Source of the DNA: Nitrospirota bacterium
GTDB lineage: Bacteria; Nitrospirota; Thermodesulfovibrionia; UBA6902; DSMQ01
DNA: 32,179 nt
Direction: 5' to 3'
NCBI GenBank assembly: GCA_016214355.1
Contig: JACROO010000045.1
Span: forward strand, 1 to 32,179
Numbering within the stretch: the first letter of the stretch is position 1; each line of letters opens with the position of its first letter. Position numbers and translations under genes: made by a program. Below are positions 18,478-27,891 of the stretch, in pieces. The notes beneath the pieces are model-generated. The model saw only the letters and a list, made by a program, of their open reading frames with translations, had not been told where the DNA came from and searched no databases.

Positions 18478-18507
18478 TTGACAATGCCTGCTGATTCTTG
18501 TTAGTAT
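18478..18507 (+). promoter_or_regulatory. Candidate sigma70-type promoter upstream of rplI
   Basis: TTGACA-18 nt-TAGTAT. Confidence 0.4.
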
Positions 18508-18619
18508 TCTTATATTAAATTTAACCTGCAACAGATTAAATTTTTCCTTTTATGGTATTTAATCGGTTTGTTTTTCTTACTGAAACTCTAATTTAAACAG
18601 AAGGGGGATGCACAATTCA

Positions 18620-19066
18620 ATGAAAGTTATTTTAATGGAAAACGTTAAAAATCTTGGAGACATAGGCAGTGTGGTAAATGTAGCCAACGGCTATGCGAGA
18701 AACTATCTCATACCTAAAAATTTAGCCGCAGAGGCAAGCACCAAAAACATCAAAAAACTTGAGCACGAAAAAAAAATAATCCTTGAGAGGGCTAAAAAAG
18801 TTAAGAGTGCGGCAGAGAAGCTCGCAAGTAACGTAGCGGGCACCACAGTAATTATTGAGGCGCAGGCAGGTGAAGAGGATAAACTTTTCGGCTCTATCAC
18901 AAGCATGGATATCGCAGAAGCACTTGCAAAACAAGGGATGGAGATTGACAAACGCAAGATAATTATTGATGAGCCTATAAAACGGCTCGGCACCTATGCC
19001 GTCTCGGTTAAACTCTATCCCGAGGTAACGGCCAGCATAAATGTAGAAGTAAGGAGTAAGCAGTAA
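18620..19066 (+). CDS. rplI: 50S ribosomal protein L9
   Basis: MKVILMENVKNLGDIGSVVNVANGYARNYLIPKNLAAEAS. Confidence 0.98.
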   Translation: MKVILMENVKNLGDIGSVVNVANGYARNYLIPKNLAAEASTKNIKKLEHEKKIILERAKKVKSAAEKLASNVAGTTVIIEAQAGEEDKLFGSITSMDIAEALAKQGMEIDKRKIIIDEPIKRLGTYAVSVKLYPEVTASINVEVRSKQ

Positions 19067-19073
19067 GCAGTAA
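19046..19073. repeat. Heptad-stutter tandem forming the C-terminus and stop of rplI
   Basis: GAAGTAA GGAGTAA GCAGTAA GCAGTAA; the rplI stop TAA (19064-19066) lies in the third unit. Confidence 0.85.
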
Positions 19074-19115
19074 ACCCCGTTAGAAATTCCAGCGGGGCAT
19101 TATTTCTAACGGGGT
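19073..19115. repeat. Hairpin ACCCCGTTAGAAA...TTTCTAACGGGGT between rplI and dnaB
   Basis: accccgttagaaattccagcggggcattatttctaacggggt; same arms as 12524-12553. Confidence 0.85.
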
Positions 19116-19140
19116 AAACAGATTAGGATTTGGATAAAAC

Positions 19141-20487
19141 ATGAAAGGGCTTGACCTCTCAGTTGACCGTCTACCGCCTCAAAACGTTGAAGCAGAGCAG
19201 TCTATTCTGGGCGCAATCCTGCTTGAAAATGAAGCATTATCAGCAGCGATTGAAGTCCTCTCCTCTGATGATTTCTACAGGGAATCGCACAAAAAGATAT
19301 TCATTGGAATGCTTGACCTTTATGAGAGAAATGAACCTATTGATTTAATTACACTCACAGAACAGTTAAGCAGAAGGGGACATCTCGAAGAGATAGGCGG
19401 AGCCTCCTATCTCAGCTCTATTGTAAACATGGTGCCGACCTCTGCAAATATCAGATACCATTCAAAGATAGTAAAGGAAAAAGCCGTCTTAAGAAACCTT
19501 ATCAGGACCGCAACCGAGATTGTCTCTATGAGTTATGACGAAAACCTTGATGTCAGCGAACTATTAGACAGGGCTGAGACAAAAATCTTTTCTATATCTG
19601 AAAAAATGGTGAAAAGCTCCTTTGTCCATGTGAGGAACGTCGTAAAAGATACCATAGATTTTGTGGATAAGCTCTATAATAAAAAGGAGTATATAACAGG
19701 CCTTCCCACAGGCTTTACGGACCTTGATATGCTTACAACCGGATTTCACCCCGGCGAGTTAATAGTAATCGGCGCAAGGCCCGGCATGGGCAAGACCGCC
19801 TTCTGCCTAAATATTGCCTCACATGTCGGGATGGAAGTCAAAGTGCCTGTGGCACTTTTCAGCCTTGAGATGACAAAGGAGCTTATTGTCTTGAGAATGC
19901 TGTGTTCTGAGGCAGAGGTAGACTCCAAGAGCGTCCGTTCAGGTTATCACAGCAAGGAAGATTATAAAAAACTTGTAAATGCAGCAGGCAGGCTTGCAGA
20001 TGCCCCGATATACATAGATGACGCTTTCAATTCAGTACTGGAGATAAGGGCTAAGGCGCGCCGGCTTAAGGCTGAACACGGACTGGGACTTGTAATTATA
20101 GATTACTTACAGCTTATGAGAGGCAAGGGCTCACACATCCAGAGAGAACAGGCAGTCTCTCAAATATCCCGCTCATTAAAGGCGTTATCCAAGGACCTTT
20201 CCCTGCCTGTAATTGTAATCAGTCAGCTTAACAGGAGCTGCGAGCAGAGAGGGGAAGATAAACGGCCAATACTCGCCGACATGAGGGAATCGGGCGCAAT
20301 AGAGCAGGATGCAGATACAATATTATTCCTTTACAGGGGTGATTATTATAAGGCTAAAGATGCCAAAGAAGGCGTCACTGAATTGAATGTGGCTAAACAG
20401 AGGAACGGGCCAACCAGGGTAGTAGAGCTGACCTTTCTTGATAAATATACAAAATTCAAAAATTATACAGACAGAGAGGAGTTTTGA
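19141..20487 (+). CDS. dnaB: Replicative DNA helicase
   Basis: LPPQNVEAEQSILGAILLENEAL...VIGARPGMGKTAFCLNIA...SQLNRSCEQRGEDKRPILADMRESGAIEQDAD. Confidence 0.98.
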   Translation: MKGLDLSVDRLPPQNVEAEQSILGAILLENEALSAAIEVLSSDDFYRESHKKIFIGMLDLYERNEPIDLITLTEQLSRRGHLEEIGGASYLSSIVNMVPTSANIRYHSKIVKEKAVLRNLIRTATEIVSMSYDENLDVSELLDRAETKIFSISEKMVKSSFVHVRNVVKDTIDFVDKLYNKKEYITGLPTGFTDLDMLTTGFHPGELIVIGARPGMGKTAFCLNIASHVGMEVKVPVALFSLEMTKELIVLRMLCSEAEVDSKSVRSGYHSKEDYKKLVNAAGRLADAPIYIDDAFNSVLEIRAKARRLKAEHGLGLVIIDYLQLMRGKGSHIQREQAVSQISRSLKALSKDLSLPVIVISQLNRSCEQRGEDKRPILADMRESGAIEQDADTILFLYRGDYYKAKDAKEGVTELNVAKQRNGPTRVVELTFLDKYTKFKNYTDREEF

Positions 20488-20505
20488 AAAAACATTGCAA
20501 ACTGC

Positions 20506-20539
20506 AAAATTATCATTTTAAATTTTAAATGATAATTTT
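20506..20539. repeat. Perfect 13-bp inverted repeat, AT-rich core shared with two other loci
   Basis: AAAATTATCATTT-TAAATTTT-AAATGATAATTTT. Confidence 0.9.
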
Positions 20540-20614
20540 ATATTGATAAATTTACAATGAATCAGTTGTCTATGAAAATTATTATTGCAGTCCATGTATC
20601 AAGCGATATTTTCC

Positions 20615-21415
20615 ATGAAGCGTAAGCCTGCGGTAGCAGGACAATTTTATTCAGGCTCATCTACAGGACTTTCAAAAGAAGTTCAGGGATATATTGAGAC
20701 ATCCGCAAAAGAAAAAGTTCTGGGTGCCGTCTCGCCGCACGCAGGGCTTATGTATTCAGGCACAGTAGCAGGCGCTGTTTATTCAAGGATTGAGTTTCCG
20801 CACACCTTTGTGCTCATCGGGCCCAATCACACAGGGATGGGCAGAGATGTATCTATAATGACATCAGGAGAATGGGATATGCCTACAGGCAGTTTAAAAA
20901 TAGACGAGGTCCTCGCAAAAAATATCACGGGTAAATCTAAAATCATAGAGGAAGACAGCAGCGCCCACTTGATGGAACATTCACTTGAGGTACAGATTCC
21001 ATTTATACTGCATTTTTCCTCAGATGTAATGATTGTGCCGATTACGATGATGGCGCACTCACATGATGCCTGCAAGGAAATCGGAGAAACACTGGCAGAT
21101 GCTGTCAGAAACACAAACTATCCGGTCACAATCGTTGCAAGTTCTGACATGACTCACTACGAGAGCGATGCAAAGGCAAGGATAAAGGATAAAAAAGCAA
21201 TTGACAGAATTTTAGACATTGACCCCGAAGGACTTTATAAAACCGTGGTCAAAGAGAGGATAAGCATGTGCGGCTTTGCACCTGCAACTGCAATGCTTTA
21301 TGCGGTTAAAAATTTAGGTGCCAAGAAAGCAGCCCTTGTGAAATATATGACATCGGGCGATGTCAGCGGCGACTACGAACGCGTCGTAGGGTATGCGGGG
21401 GTAATAATAAAATAA
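20615..21415 (+). CDS. amrB: AmmeMemoRadiSam system protein B (MEMO1 family)
   Basis: KRKPAVAGQFYSGSS...AVSPHAGLMYSGTVAGAVYS...LIGPNHTGMGRDVSIMTSGEW...HSLEVQIPF...SSDMTHYES. Confidence 0.92.
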   Translation: MKRKPAVAGQFYSGSSTGLSKEVQGYIETSAKEKVLGAVSPHAGLMYSGTVAGAVYSRIEFPHTFVLIGPNHTGMGRDVSIMTSGEWDMPTGSLKIDEVLAKNITGKSKIIEEDSSAHLMEHSLEVQIPFILHFSSDVMIVPITMMAHSHDACKEIGETLADAVRNTNYPVTIVASSDMTHYESDAKARIKDKKAIDRILDIDPEGLYKTVVKERISMCGFAPATAMLYAVKNLGAKKAALVKYMTSGDVSGDYERVVGYAGVIIK

Positions 21416-21425
21416 AAATGCAAAA

Positions 21426-22436
21426 TTAAGGAACAACCACGACCTTTAATGACTCTTTTCCCTCTGAGACAAGCCTGAATCCCTGCTGTATCTCAGAAAA
21501 AGGAACCCTGTGTGTTATCATCTTCTCCGCATTGATGCTGCCGTTTTCAATCAGATTCATCGCCTCCTTAATGTCGTCTGGAGCGGCGCCGTATGAAAAT
21601 GCAATATTTATCTCATCTCTCCAAAACCTCACAGAAGGTATGGCAATGTCCGTATCAGGTACAGCAAAAAAAAGTACCGTGCCGTTTCTGTCAATAGAAG
21701 AAAATGCATCCTCCACAGCCTTCTTTGCACCTGCGCAGACAATGACTGCGTCTGCCAATTTGCCGCTGTTAACATCCTTTAATTTATCCTCAGAATAATC
21801 CTTTGCATTAAATACATAATCAGCGCCGAATTCAAACGCCTTATGTAATCTGTATTCATTAAGGTCTGTTGCAATTACCCTTGCGCCCCTAAGTTTGGCA
21901 AGCTGGATATGCAAAAGCCCTGAAATTCCAGAGCCGATTATAAGGACAGACTGCCCTTTTTTAAGCCTTATAATATCCTGTCCCCTTACCGCGCACCCTA
22001 AAGGCTCAATCATTGCTGCATTCTCATAAGTCATATCTTGAGGAAGCAGGAATGTCCCGTATTTTACATTTTCTTCAGGGACTCTTATAAATTCAGCGAA
22101 TCCTCCGGGGTCATAATTGCCGGCGTGCAATGCCTCACACGCAGTGTGCTTGCCGGCAAGACAATAACGGCATTGATAGCAGGGGACGTGATGAGATACA
22201 AATACCCTGTCGCCCTTTTTGAATTTTTCAACCCCCCCACCAACATCTGCGATTTTTCCTGCCATCTCATGACCAAGGACACGCGGGGCTTTTTTAATCC
22301 TGTACCACTGCATAACATCAGTTCCGCAGATGCCGGAGGCTTTCATCTTTACGAGTATCTCTCCACGGGAAAGAGGCGGGGCAGGGCGCTCCTCAATCCT
22401 CACGTCATTATTATTGTAATAGACTGCGACTTTCAT
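21426..22436 (-). CDS. Zinc-dependent medium-chain alcohol/polyol dehydrogenase
   Basis: GICGTDVMQWYRIKKAPRVLGHEMAGKIADVG...CYQCRYCLAGKHTAC...VLIIGSGISGLLHIQLAKLRG. Confidence 0.92.
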   Translation of the reverse strand: MKVAVYYNNNDVRIEERPAPPLSRGEILVKMKASGICGTDVMQWYRIKKAPRVLGHEMAGKIADVGGGVEKFKKGDRVFVSHHVPCYQCRYCLAGKHTACEALHAGNYDPGGFAEFIRVPEENVKYGTFLLPQDMTYENAAMIEPLGCAVRGQDIIRLKKGQSVLIIGSGISGLLHIQLAKLRGARVIATDLNEYRLHKAFEFGADYVFNAKDYSEDKLKDVNSGKLADAVIVCAGAKKAVEDAFSSIDRNGTVLFFAVPDTDIAIPSVRFWRDEINIAFSYGAAPDDIKEAMNLIENGSINAEKMITHRVPFSEIQQGFRLVSEGKESLKVVVVP

Positions 22437-22456
22437 TTAGCTGAAAAATTCACTGC

Positions 22457-22513
22457 AAATTTAGCACTGCAAATTTAGCATTGCAAATTTGAAATGTGAA
22501 ATGATAATTTTGC
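22457..22513. repeat. 14-nt-period stutter repeat between Zn-ADH and the LsrF-like gene
   Basis: AAATTTAGCACTGC AAATTTAGCATTGC AAATTTGAAATGTG AAATGATAATTTTGC. Confidence 0.85.
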
Positions 22514-22528
22514 AATTTAAACTGTTTT

Positions 22529-23326
22529 TTATTTGGCTTCAACGGGCTGTTTTTTGGAACTTGAATATATTTCAAACGCCTCTTCTGCGGTAGCGCCTTT
22601 ATGCACAATTGCCCTTACTGCCTTAATCATACCTACAGGGTTGTCGCTCTGGAAGATGTTTCTTCCCATATCAACACCTGTTGCACCTTCTTTAATTGCG
22701 TTTTCCGTCATTTGCAGGGCTTCCATCTCAGGCAGTTTTTTGCCGCCGGCAATGACAATCGGGACAGGGCATCCTTCAACCACTTTATGAAAATCCTCGC
22801 AGTAGTATGTCTTGACCATGTGCGCACCTATCTCTGCTGCTATCCTGCATGCAAGCCCAATGTACCTCGCATCCCTTGCCATATCCTTGCCAACCGCAGT
22901 TATTGCCAGCACAGGCATTCCGTATTGTTGAGCCTCATTAACAAGCCTGCCGAGATTTGATATTGTCCTGTCCTCATTGCCCGCGCCAACGAAAATAGAC
23001 ATGCCGACTCCTGCTGCATTCAGCCTCAAAGCCTCTTCCATGGATACGATAACGTCCTCATTTGATAATTCTCCGAGAATACTCGGACCGCCGGAAACCC
23101 TCAGGCATATTGAAATATCAGTCCTTGGGTCAACACAGTTTCTTACTATGCCTCTTGTTACAAACAGACAGTCTGCATGGGGAATCAGCGGGGTGATTGA
23201 CTTCTTAATATCCTTCAGCCCGGTTGTCGGTCCCTGAAAGTACCCGTGGTCAACCGCAAGCATGACGGTCTTCCCTGACTTGGGGGGAATGATTTTTGAT
23301 AACCTATTTTTTAATCCAAAGTCCAT
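22529..23326 (-). CDS. Class I aldolase of the LsrF / DeoC-LacD family
   Basis: GLKNRLSKIIPPKSGKTVMLAVDHGYFQGPTTGL...GMPVLAITAVGKDMARDARYIGLACRIAAEIGAHMVKTYY...GCPVPIVIAGGKKLPEMEAL...GVDMGRNIFQSDNPVGMIKAVRAIVH, strongly LsrF-like. Confidence 0.85.
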   Translation of the reverse strand: MDFGLKNRLSKIIPPKSGKTVMLAVDHGYFQGPTTGLKDIKKSITPLIPHADCLFVTRGIVRNCVDPRTDISICLRVSGGPSILGELSNEDVIVSMEEALRLNAAGVGMSIFVGAGNEDRTISNLGRLVNEAQQYGMPVLAITAVGKDMARDARYIGLACRIAAEIGAHMVKTYYCEDFHKVVEGCPVPIVIAGGKKLPEMEALQMTENAIKEGATGVDMGRNIFQSDNPVGMIKAVRAIVHKGATAEEAFEIYSSSKKQPVEAK

Positions 23327-23413
23327 ATTAATCCTCCTTGAAAACAGCGATTTTCTTAAAGTATATAAAATAAAGCTATTGAGTGTCAAAATCAGGGAAA
23401 AGGGGGACAGATT

Positions 23414-24442
23414 TTAACGCCACTGGCTCTGAATATCATACGTCCCGTGCTTCCTGAAATTCCTTTTAAGCCTATTCAAATCATCGCCGGCAAGCCCTTC
23501 AAGGGAATACTCGCCCAGTCCCTCTTTTTGCAGATAATAAAGATACCCTATATCCTCCGGCTCAATACCAAGGAGGCGTGCACCAACTCCGTCGGCTTTG
23601 ATGGGGTCGGCTGAGGCTATGGCAATTTTCATATCAACGGCAGTGCCGTCCACCGGTCCGTCGCCTTCCATGCAGATAAAACCGTCAAGGACAACCAGAG
23701 CAGGCCAGACCTTTTTGGCAAGTTCAGTAATGTTGTGGTGAATCATCTTTACGCTTTTTCTATAACCTTTATATTGCCTGAACATAAAATTGATGAACCA
23801 GTTTGGAAGCAGTCTTCTTGCCTTTGAGACTGTGCCGGGCGGTAGTTTATCAAGAAATGTCTTGGGCGCATCCACTTCAATGCCTCCTTTCATACCGTGA
23901 ATCATTGCCATATCCTGCCTCATTACAAGCCCTGCCATATTCTTTATCCCGAAGGTTGCCATTGCAAAGTTGTGTGTCTTGGGAATAGCCAGTGAAATTT
24001 TGTAGTCGTATTGTTCAGCACGTTTTGTAATCCTTAGGCGCGCGTCTCCTATAATTGAGTGAATGTGGCTGTAAATGAAATCTTTATCGTCGTCAAATGC
24101 AGTCAGCCTGACATTATCGTATTTCTTCTCAAGCCGATAGTAATCAAAATCCCTGAAAACATCTGTCGTTGGAAGCCTGTTGTAAAAAGCTGTGGCAGAA
24201 GCCTCGCCGACAGTGATTGGCGTGTCCGGAATAATTCCCCTGATAAACTCAATAACCGCTTCTATTGCCTCAACATGGGTATTGGCAAAGTCAGGCTTAA
24301 GGGCAACAAGGTTGGGTTTAATAAGGATATTCTTTGCACCTGTTATCGGTTCAAGGTCTTCGCGGATTAAAGTCAGACACTTTTTAATATTTTCTTTGCG
24401 GTTTTCTCCTTTTACAAGGGCAACTTTCTTTTTATGGTTCAT
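23414..24442 (-). CDS. DUF362 domain-containing protein
   Basis: ILIKPNLVALKPDFANTHVEAIEAVIEFIRG...ITVGEASA...IPKTHNFAMATFGIKNMAGLV. Confidence 0.9.
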   Translation of the reverse strand: MNHKKKVALVKGENRKENIKKCLTLIREDLEPITGAKNILIKPNLVALKPDFANTHVEAIEAVIEFIRGIIPDTPITVGEASATAFYNRLPTTDVFRDFDYYRLEKKYDNVRLTAFDDDKDFIYSHIHSIIGDARLRITKRAEQYDYKISLAIPKTHNFAMATFGIKNMAGLVMRQDMAMIHGMKGGIEVDAPKTFLDKLPPGTVSKARRLLPNWFINFMFRQYKGYRKSVKMIHHNITELAKKVWPALVVLDGFICMEGDGPVDGTAVDMKIAIASADPIKADGVGARLLGIEPEDIGYLYYLQKEGLGEYSLEGLAGDDLNRLKRNFRKHGTYDIQSQWR

Positions 24443-24464
24443 AATGTCCCTCCATAAAGTACTT

Positions 24465-24552
24465 TGTCATTCCTGCGGAAGCAGGAATCCATGGCTTTGT
24501 CATGCTGAATTTATTTCAGCATCTCTGTATTCCCGCCTTAGCGGGAATGACA
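24465..24552. repeat. Nested palindromic repeat between DUF362 and the GHMP/UDPGP gene
   Basis: TGTCATTCCTGCGGAAGCAGGAATCCA ... ATGCTGAA-TTTAT-TTCAGCAT ... ATTCCCGCCTTAGCGGGAATGACA. Confidence 0.92.
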
Positions 24553-24571
24553 TTTTCACGCAGGATTCAGG

Positions 24572-27500
24572 TTAAAAACTCGCCCTTTCCCTCACATACT
24601 CAAACGACCTGTCGTTAAACCACCTGTCAAGCTGAGACGGCTCTTTCAACTGCTGGCCCCGGTATCTTGGGACTGCAACATAGCTTATCTTTAAATCTTT
24701 CAGGCGGGTCATGTCCCCCCATAGTTTCTCAAATTGTGCTACGGGATAAACATCTTCCTGTCCTGAACCCCATACATACTTCACATTCTTGATGGTTACA
24801 TATGTCGGCATCCTTTTTTCAATATGCTGAATTGCCTCAAGTATCCTGTCGTTCTTCGCGGAATCCTTCTCAGCATCTATGATTAAACCTCTGTCAAGAC
24901 CAAAAAACTCAAGAAGACTATCTATCGTAATCCAGTTTGTAAGGGTATTATAATAACTTAACATATACTCATCCTCTTCCCGTGGAAGTGCTAATCCTTC
25001 TATAAGCTGGATATACCCGTTTATCTTTGCCAATCCGCCGCCTCTGTCTTCAATCCGCCTGGGGGTCACCTCAAATGACAGGCAGGATTGATTTGAAATG
25101 TGCATACCGAGAATCGCAGGTTCAATATCAGCGCCCATTGTATCAATATTGTGGCAGAAGAGATATTTAAGGCAGGGGTTCTCTTTAATTATTCCGGACA
25201 GGACGCCATTTTTTATAAGATTCGGAATTTCATACCAGTGACCGGGGGGATTGAACCTCAGTATGGGCTTATTTTCTGAATAATCTTCTCCTTCCCCTTT
25301 GGATTTTGTCCACTCAATCAATGCCCTGTGGATATTTTCCTGCAGTTTCTGGGTGTTTTCGTCTAATTTTTGCTGAAGCTGGTCTTCCCACAGAAAACGC
25401 AGGTCCCTCTCATTAGGATAAACCCTGTGTCCTATACTCTTGCCCAGAGACAAATATATCCTTGCCCTGTCGCCAAAATAATTAAACCTCTTCAGATAGT
25501 TATCAATGGCGACGTGAGTCAGGTAACTTGTTGTGATTACATGAGGTATCTTATATCCGGATACCCTTCCTGTTTTTCTGCTTTTAGCAAGATGGATTTC
25601 CATGAAAGTCCGGAATTTTCCCTCCATCTTTACAAAGGGGTTTATCGGTTTAACAACCGCTGCCCCTTCGGTCCATCTGCTGCCCATGCCTCCGGCAAAA
25701 GTCACAACTGCGGCCTCATTTCTTTTTAATGACTCCATTCCCGATTTATAAGAATCTCCGTTAGATTTGTCCTTTTCAAAATGGGAAACTTCGTTATCAC
25801 TGACGTCCTCAAGTTTAGTGGTTACAGGCAGCCTGTTCCTTGACAGGCCAATTTCTCCCTGCCTAAGAAGGGTCTTCATATGCTCGTGGGATTTGGAGTC
25901 AAATCCGTATTCCCTCTTAATCCATTTTTCGTTAAGAAATTTTTTAGTCCCGGAAGCAGAATCTTTATCATCCTGTATCTTAGAACTCTCAGGCATCTTT
26001 GCATCTTCGCCGGCTAATAACCGGGCAGAGTTGCCATCATGATTGAAGTCAAAGTCATATACCAGCGGGTCAATGGTAAAAGGAAGGGAATAATTATATA
26101 AATTCTTCAGCTCAGACATAATCTCAACTACCCTCTTTTTAAATTTTTCTTTGATTTCAGGTTTTATAATAAATGCCATTCCGCTGCCTGACATTCCGCC
26201 TAACATCAGGAAACCCCAGTAGTCTTCTTTGAATTCTTTTTTAACATTGTTAATCAGGTCTTCTGTAAATGCATTATTTGCCCATGGAATAATCTGCTGT
26301 ATTGGTCCTTCCCAGTCCTCTGTCGTAAGCCTGCCGAGTTCTTTCAGATTTCCCTGCGCGAGGGCATCAGTAATCTTGTCAAACAGATGAATCCCCCTTA
26401 TCCTTGCGTTCCATTCCTTTTCGTATCTCAGCAGATATTTCTCAGTGACCATTTCCAGAATCGGACCGACATTCTGAGAAATTCCTCCGTGAACAAGAAC
26501 CACAGAATTTATTATCTTATCTTCAACCCCCTGCGGTACATCGGTACGGGAGAATAAACTGTGATTGGGAAGCAGGCATCCTCTGCTGACACCGAATTCA
26601 GGAGTCCCAATCGTAGCTGCTTCACCCGTAATTATTTTTATCCCTGGCCATAATCCGCCTGAATCCTGCCATCCGCCGCCAGAGCCGCCAAGCCACTCCC
26701 CAAGTATTGCACGTGAAGCCGCTATCCGCCGTTCCTCTTCTGTCAGTAAACCCGTCTGACTCTTAGTCTGTCCGCTGAACCTCATCAAGCAGGTTATGAT
26801 TGTTGCCAGAAGTGTTGTGCTTACAGCAAGCCGCGACCCTTTCGGAATATCGTTTACCCTGCTTACAACTTCTATACCGCCCGGTTTATTCAGTAATTTT
26901 TTCAGGATATCTTTTAATTCAATATTTTTGTTTTCAAAAGAGGGCGGTACAATTCCTGATGCCACAACGCCTGCCTTTAATAATGAGAGGTAGTCATTTC
27001 CGAAATTAAATAACTCCAGAAGCGAAGATATTTTCTTTGATGTATTTAAATCAATAGACCTGAGGGATATAACAGGTTCTTCAATAAACCTGCAGTAACA
27101 CTCACACGGCGGTTTAACAGTCCCTTCATCGCCGCTAACCTTAAGATTAACAGAGATATTGACAACCCGTGCACCTTCAGGAAAGTCCATCCCGAGAAAA
27201 AATATGTCAGACCATCCGCTGTGTGAAGGATCTAATCTGACAGGCGTGGCATCCATTCCAACAGGGTATAAACCTGTCCCGGCATCCGGGATTGTCAATT
27301 CCGGCAGGACGGAATATGGATAATTTTCCAAACCATGCGTATTAAAGAGATAAAAGTTTTCATTGCATTGACTGATAGACAGTCTTACCTGGTCAACTAA
27401 ATATTTAAAGGCTAACTGATAATAAGAATGGGCAATTGCACTGCAGACAGCACCATTAAGGTTTCTATTTTTCATTACATCCTTCAGGTAAATATTTATT

Positions 27501-27787
27501 GATTCTTCAAAATTCCTGTCAAGCGCAGCCTTTACGCCTTCAAACGGAATCCTGCCCTCTGGTTTTATCTCTTTATTTTCCTGAAGATAAAACCTGTAAA
27601 TGACAAAAAGGAACAGCGATGCACGCACCTTATGATACAGATTGTTAACTGTCTTTCTAAAATCCTCAAGTTCTTCCGCTGATTTCAGAAGTTCGTCTGT
27701 ATTTTTATTTTTCAGCAGGGAGTCAATGGAACGGTTGCGGAGAGAGATGTCTTCGCTGGTTATTGTTTCAATAAGTTCATTTATCAT
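24572..27787 (-). CDS. Two-module protein: GHMP sugar kinase-like N-terminal part + UDPGP-family nucleotidyltransferase C-terminal part
   Basis: KGSRLAVSTTLLATII...LGEWLGGSGGGWQDSGGLWPGIKIITG (GHMP/fucokinase-like) then AAVVTFAGGMGSRWTEGAAVVKPINPFVKMEGKFRTFMEIHL...ILRFNPPGHWYEIPNLIKNGVL...NIDTMGADIEPAILG (UDPGP-like). Confidence 0.72.
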   Translation of the reverse strand: MINELIETITSEDISLRNRSIDSLLKNKNTDELLKSAEELEDFRKTVNNLYHKVRASLFLFVIYRFYLQENKEIKPEGRIPFEGVKAALDRNFEESINIYLKDVMKNRNLNGAVCSAIAHSYYQLAFKYLVDQVRLSISQCNENFYLFNTHGLENYPYSVLPELTIPDAGTGLYPVGMDATPVRLDPSHSGWSDIFFLGMDFPEGARVVNISVNLKVSGDEGTVKPPCECYCRFIEEPVISLRSIDLNTSKKISSLLELFNFGNDYLSLLKAGVVASGIVPPSFENKNIELKDILKKLLNKPGGIEVVSRVNDIPKGSRLAVSTTLLATIITCLMRFSGQTKSQTGLLTEEERRIAASRAILGEWLGGSGGGWQDSGGLWPGIKIITGEAATIGTPEFGVSRGCLLPNHSLFSRTDVPQGVEDKIINSVVLVHGGISQNVGPILEMVTEKYLLRYEKEWNARIRGIHLFDKITDALAQGNLKELGRLTTEDWEGPIQQIIPWANNAFTEDLINNVKKEFKEDYWGFLMLGGMSGSGMAFIIKPEIKEKFKKRVVEIMSELKNLYNYSLPFTIDPLVYDFDFNHDGNSARLLAGEDAKMPESSKIQDDKDSASGTKKFLNEKWIKREYGFDSKSHEHMKTLLRQGEIGLSRNRLPVTTKLEDVSDNEVSHFEKDKSNGDSYKSGMESLKRNEAAVVTFAGGMGSRWTEGAAVVKPINPFVKMEGKFRTFMEIHLAKSRKTGRVSGYKIPHVITTSYLTHVAIDNYLKRFNYFGDRARIYLSLGKSIGHRVYPNERDLRFLWEDQLQQKLDENTQKLQENIHRALIEWTKSKGEGEDYSENKPILRFNPPGHWYEIPNLIKNGVLSGIIKENPCLKYLFCHNIDTMGADIEPAILGMHISNQSCLSFEVTPRRIEDRGGGLAKINGYIQLIEGLALPREEDEYMLSYYNTLTNWITIDSLLEFFGLDRGLIIDAEKDSAKNDRILEAIQHIEKRMPTYVTIKNVKYVWGSGQEDVYPVAQFEKLWGDMTRLKDLKISYVAVPRYRGQQLKEPSQLDRWFNDRSFEYVRERASF

Positions 27788-27891
27788 TCTTGGTTTATAT
27801 TATAACCATGCAGTTCTTTGGTAGGCAAGTTGTTAGTTTGCGTCCATCTCCAAAAAAGTTGGGATAATCTTAATTCAAAGAATCAAGTAAA

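Noticed and set aside
20506-20539. Intrinsic terminator after dnaB
   Set aside because: Perfect stem but entirely AT-rich and lacking a GC stem plus U-tract; better explained as a repeat element core shared with two other loci.
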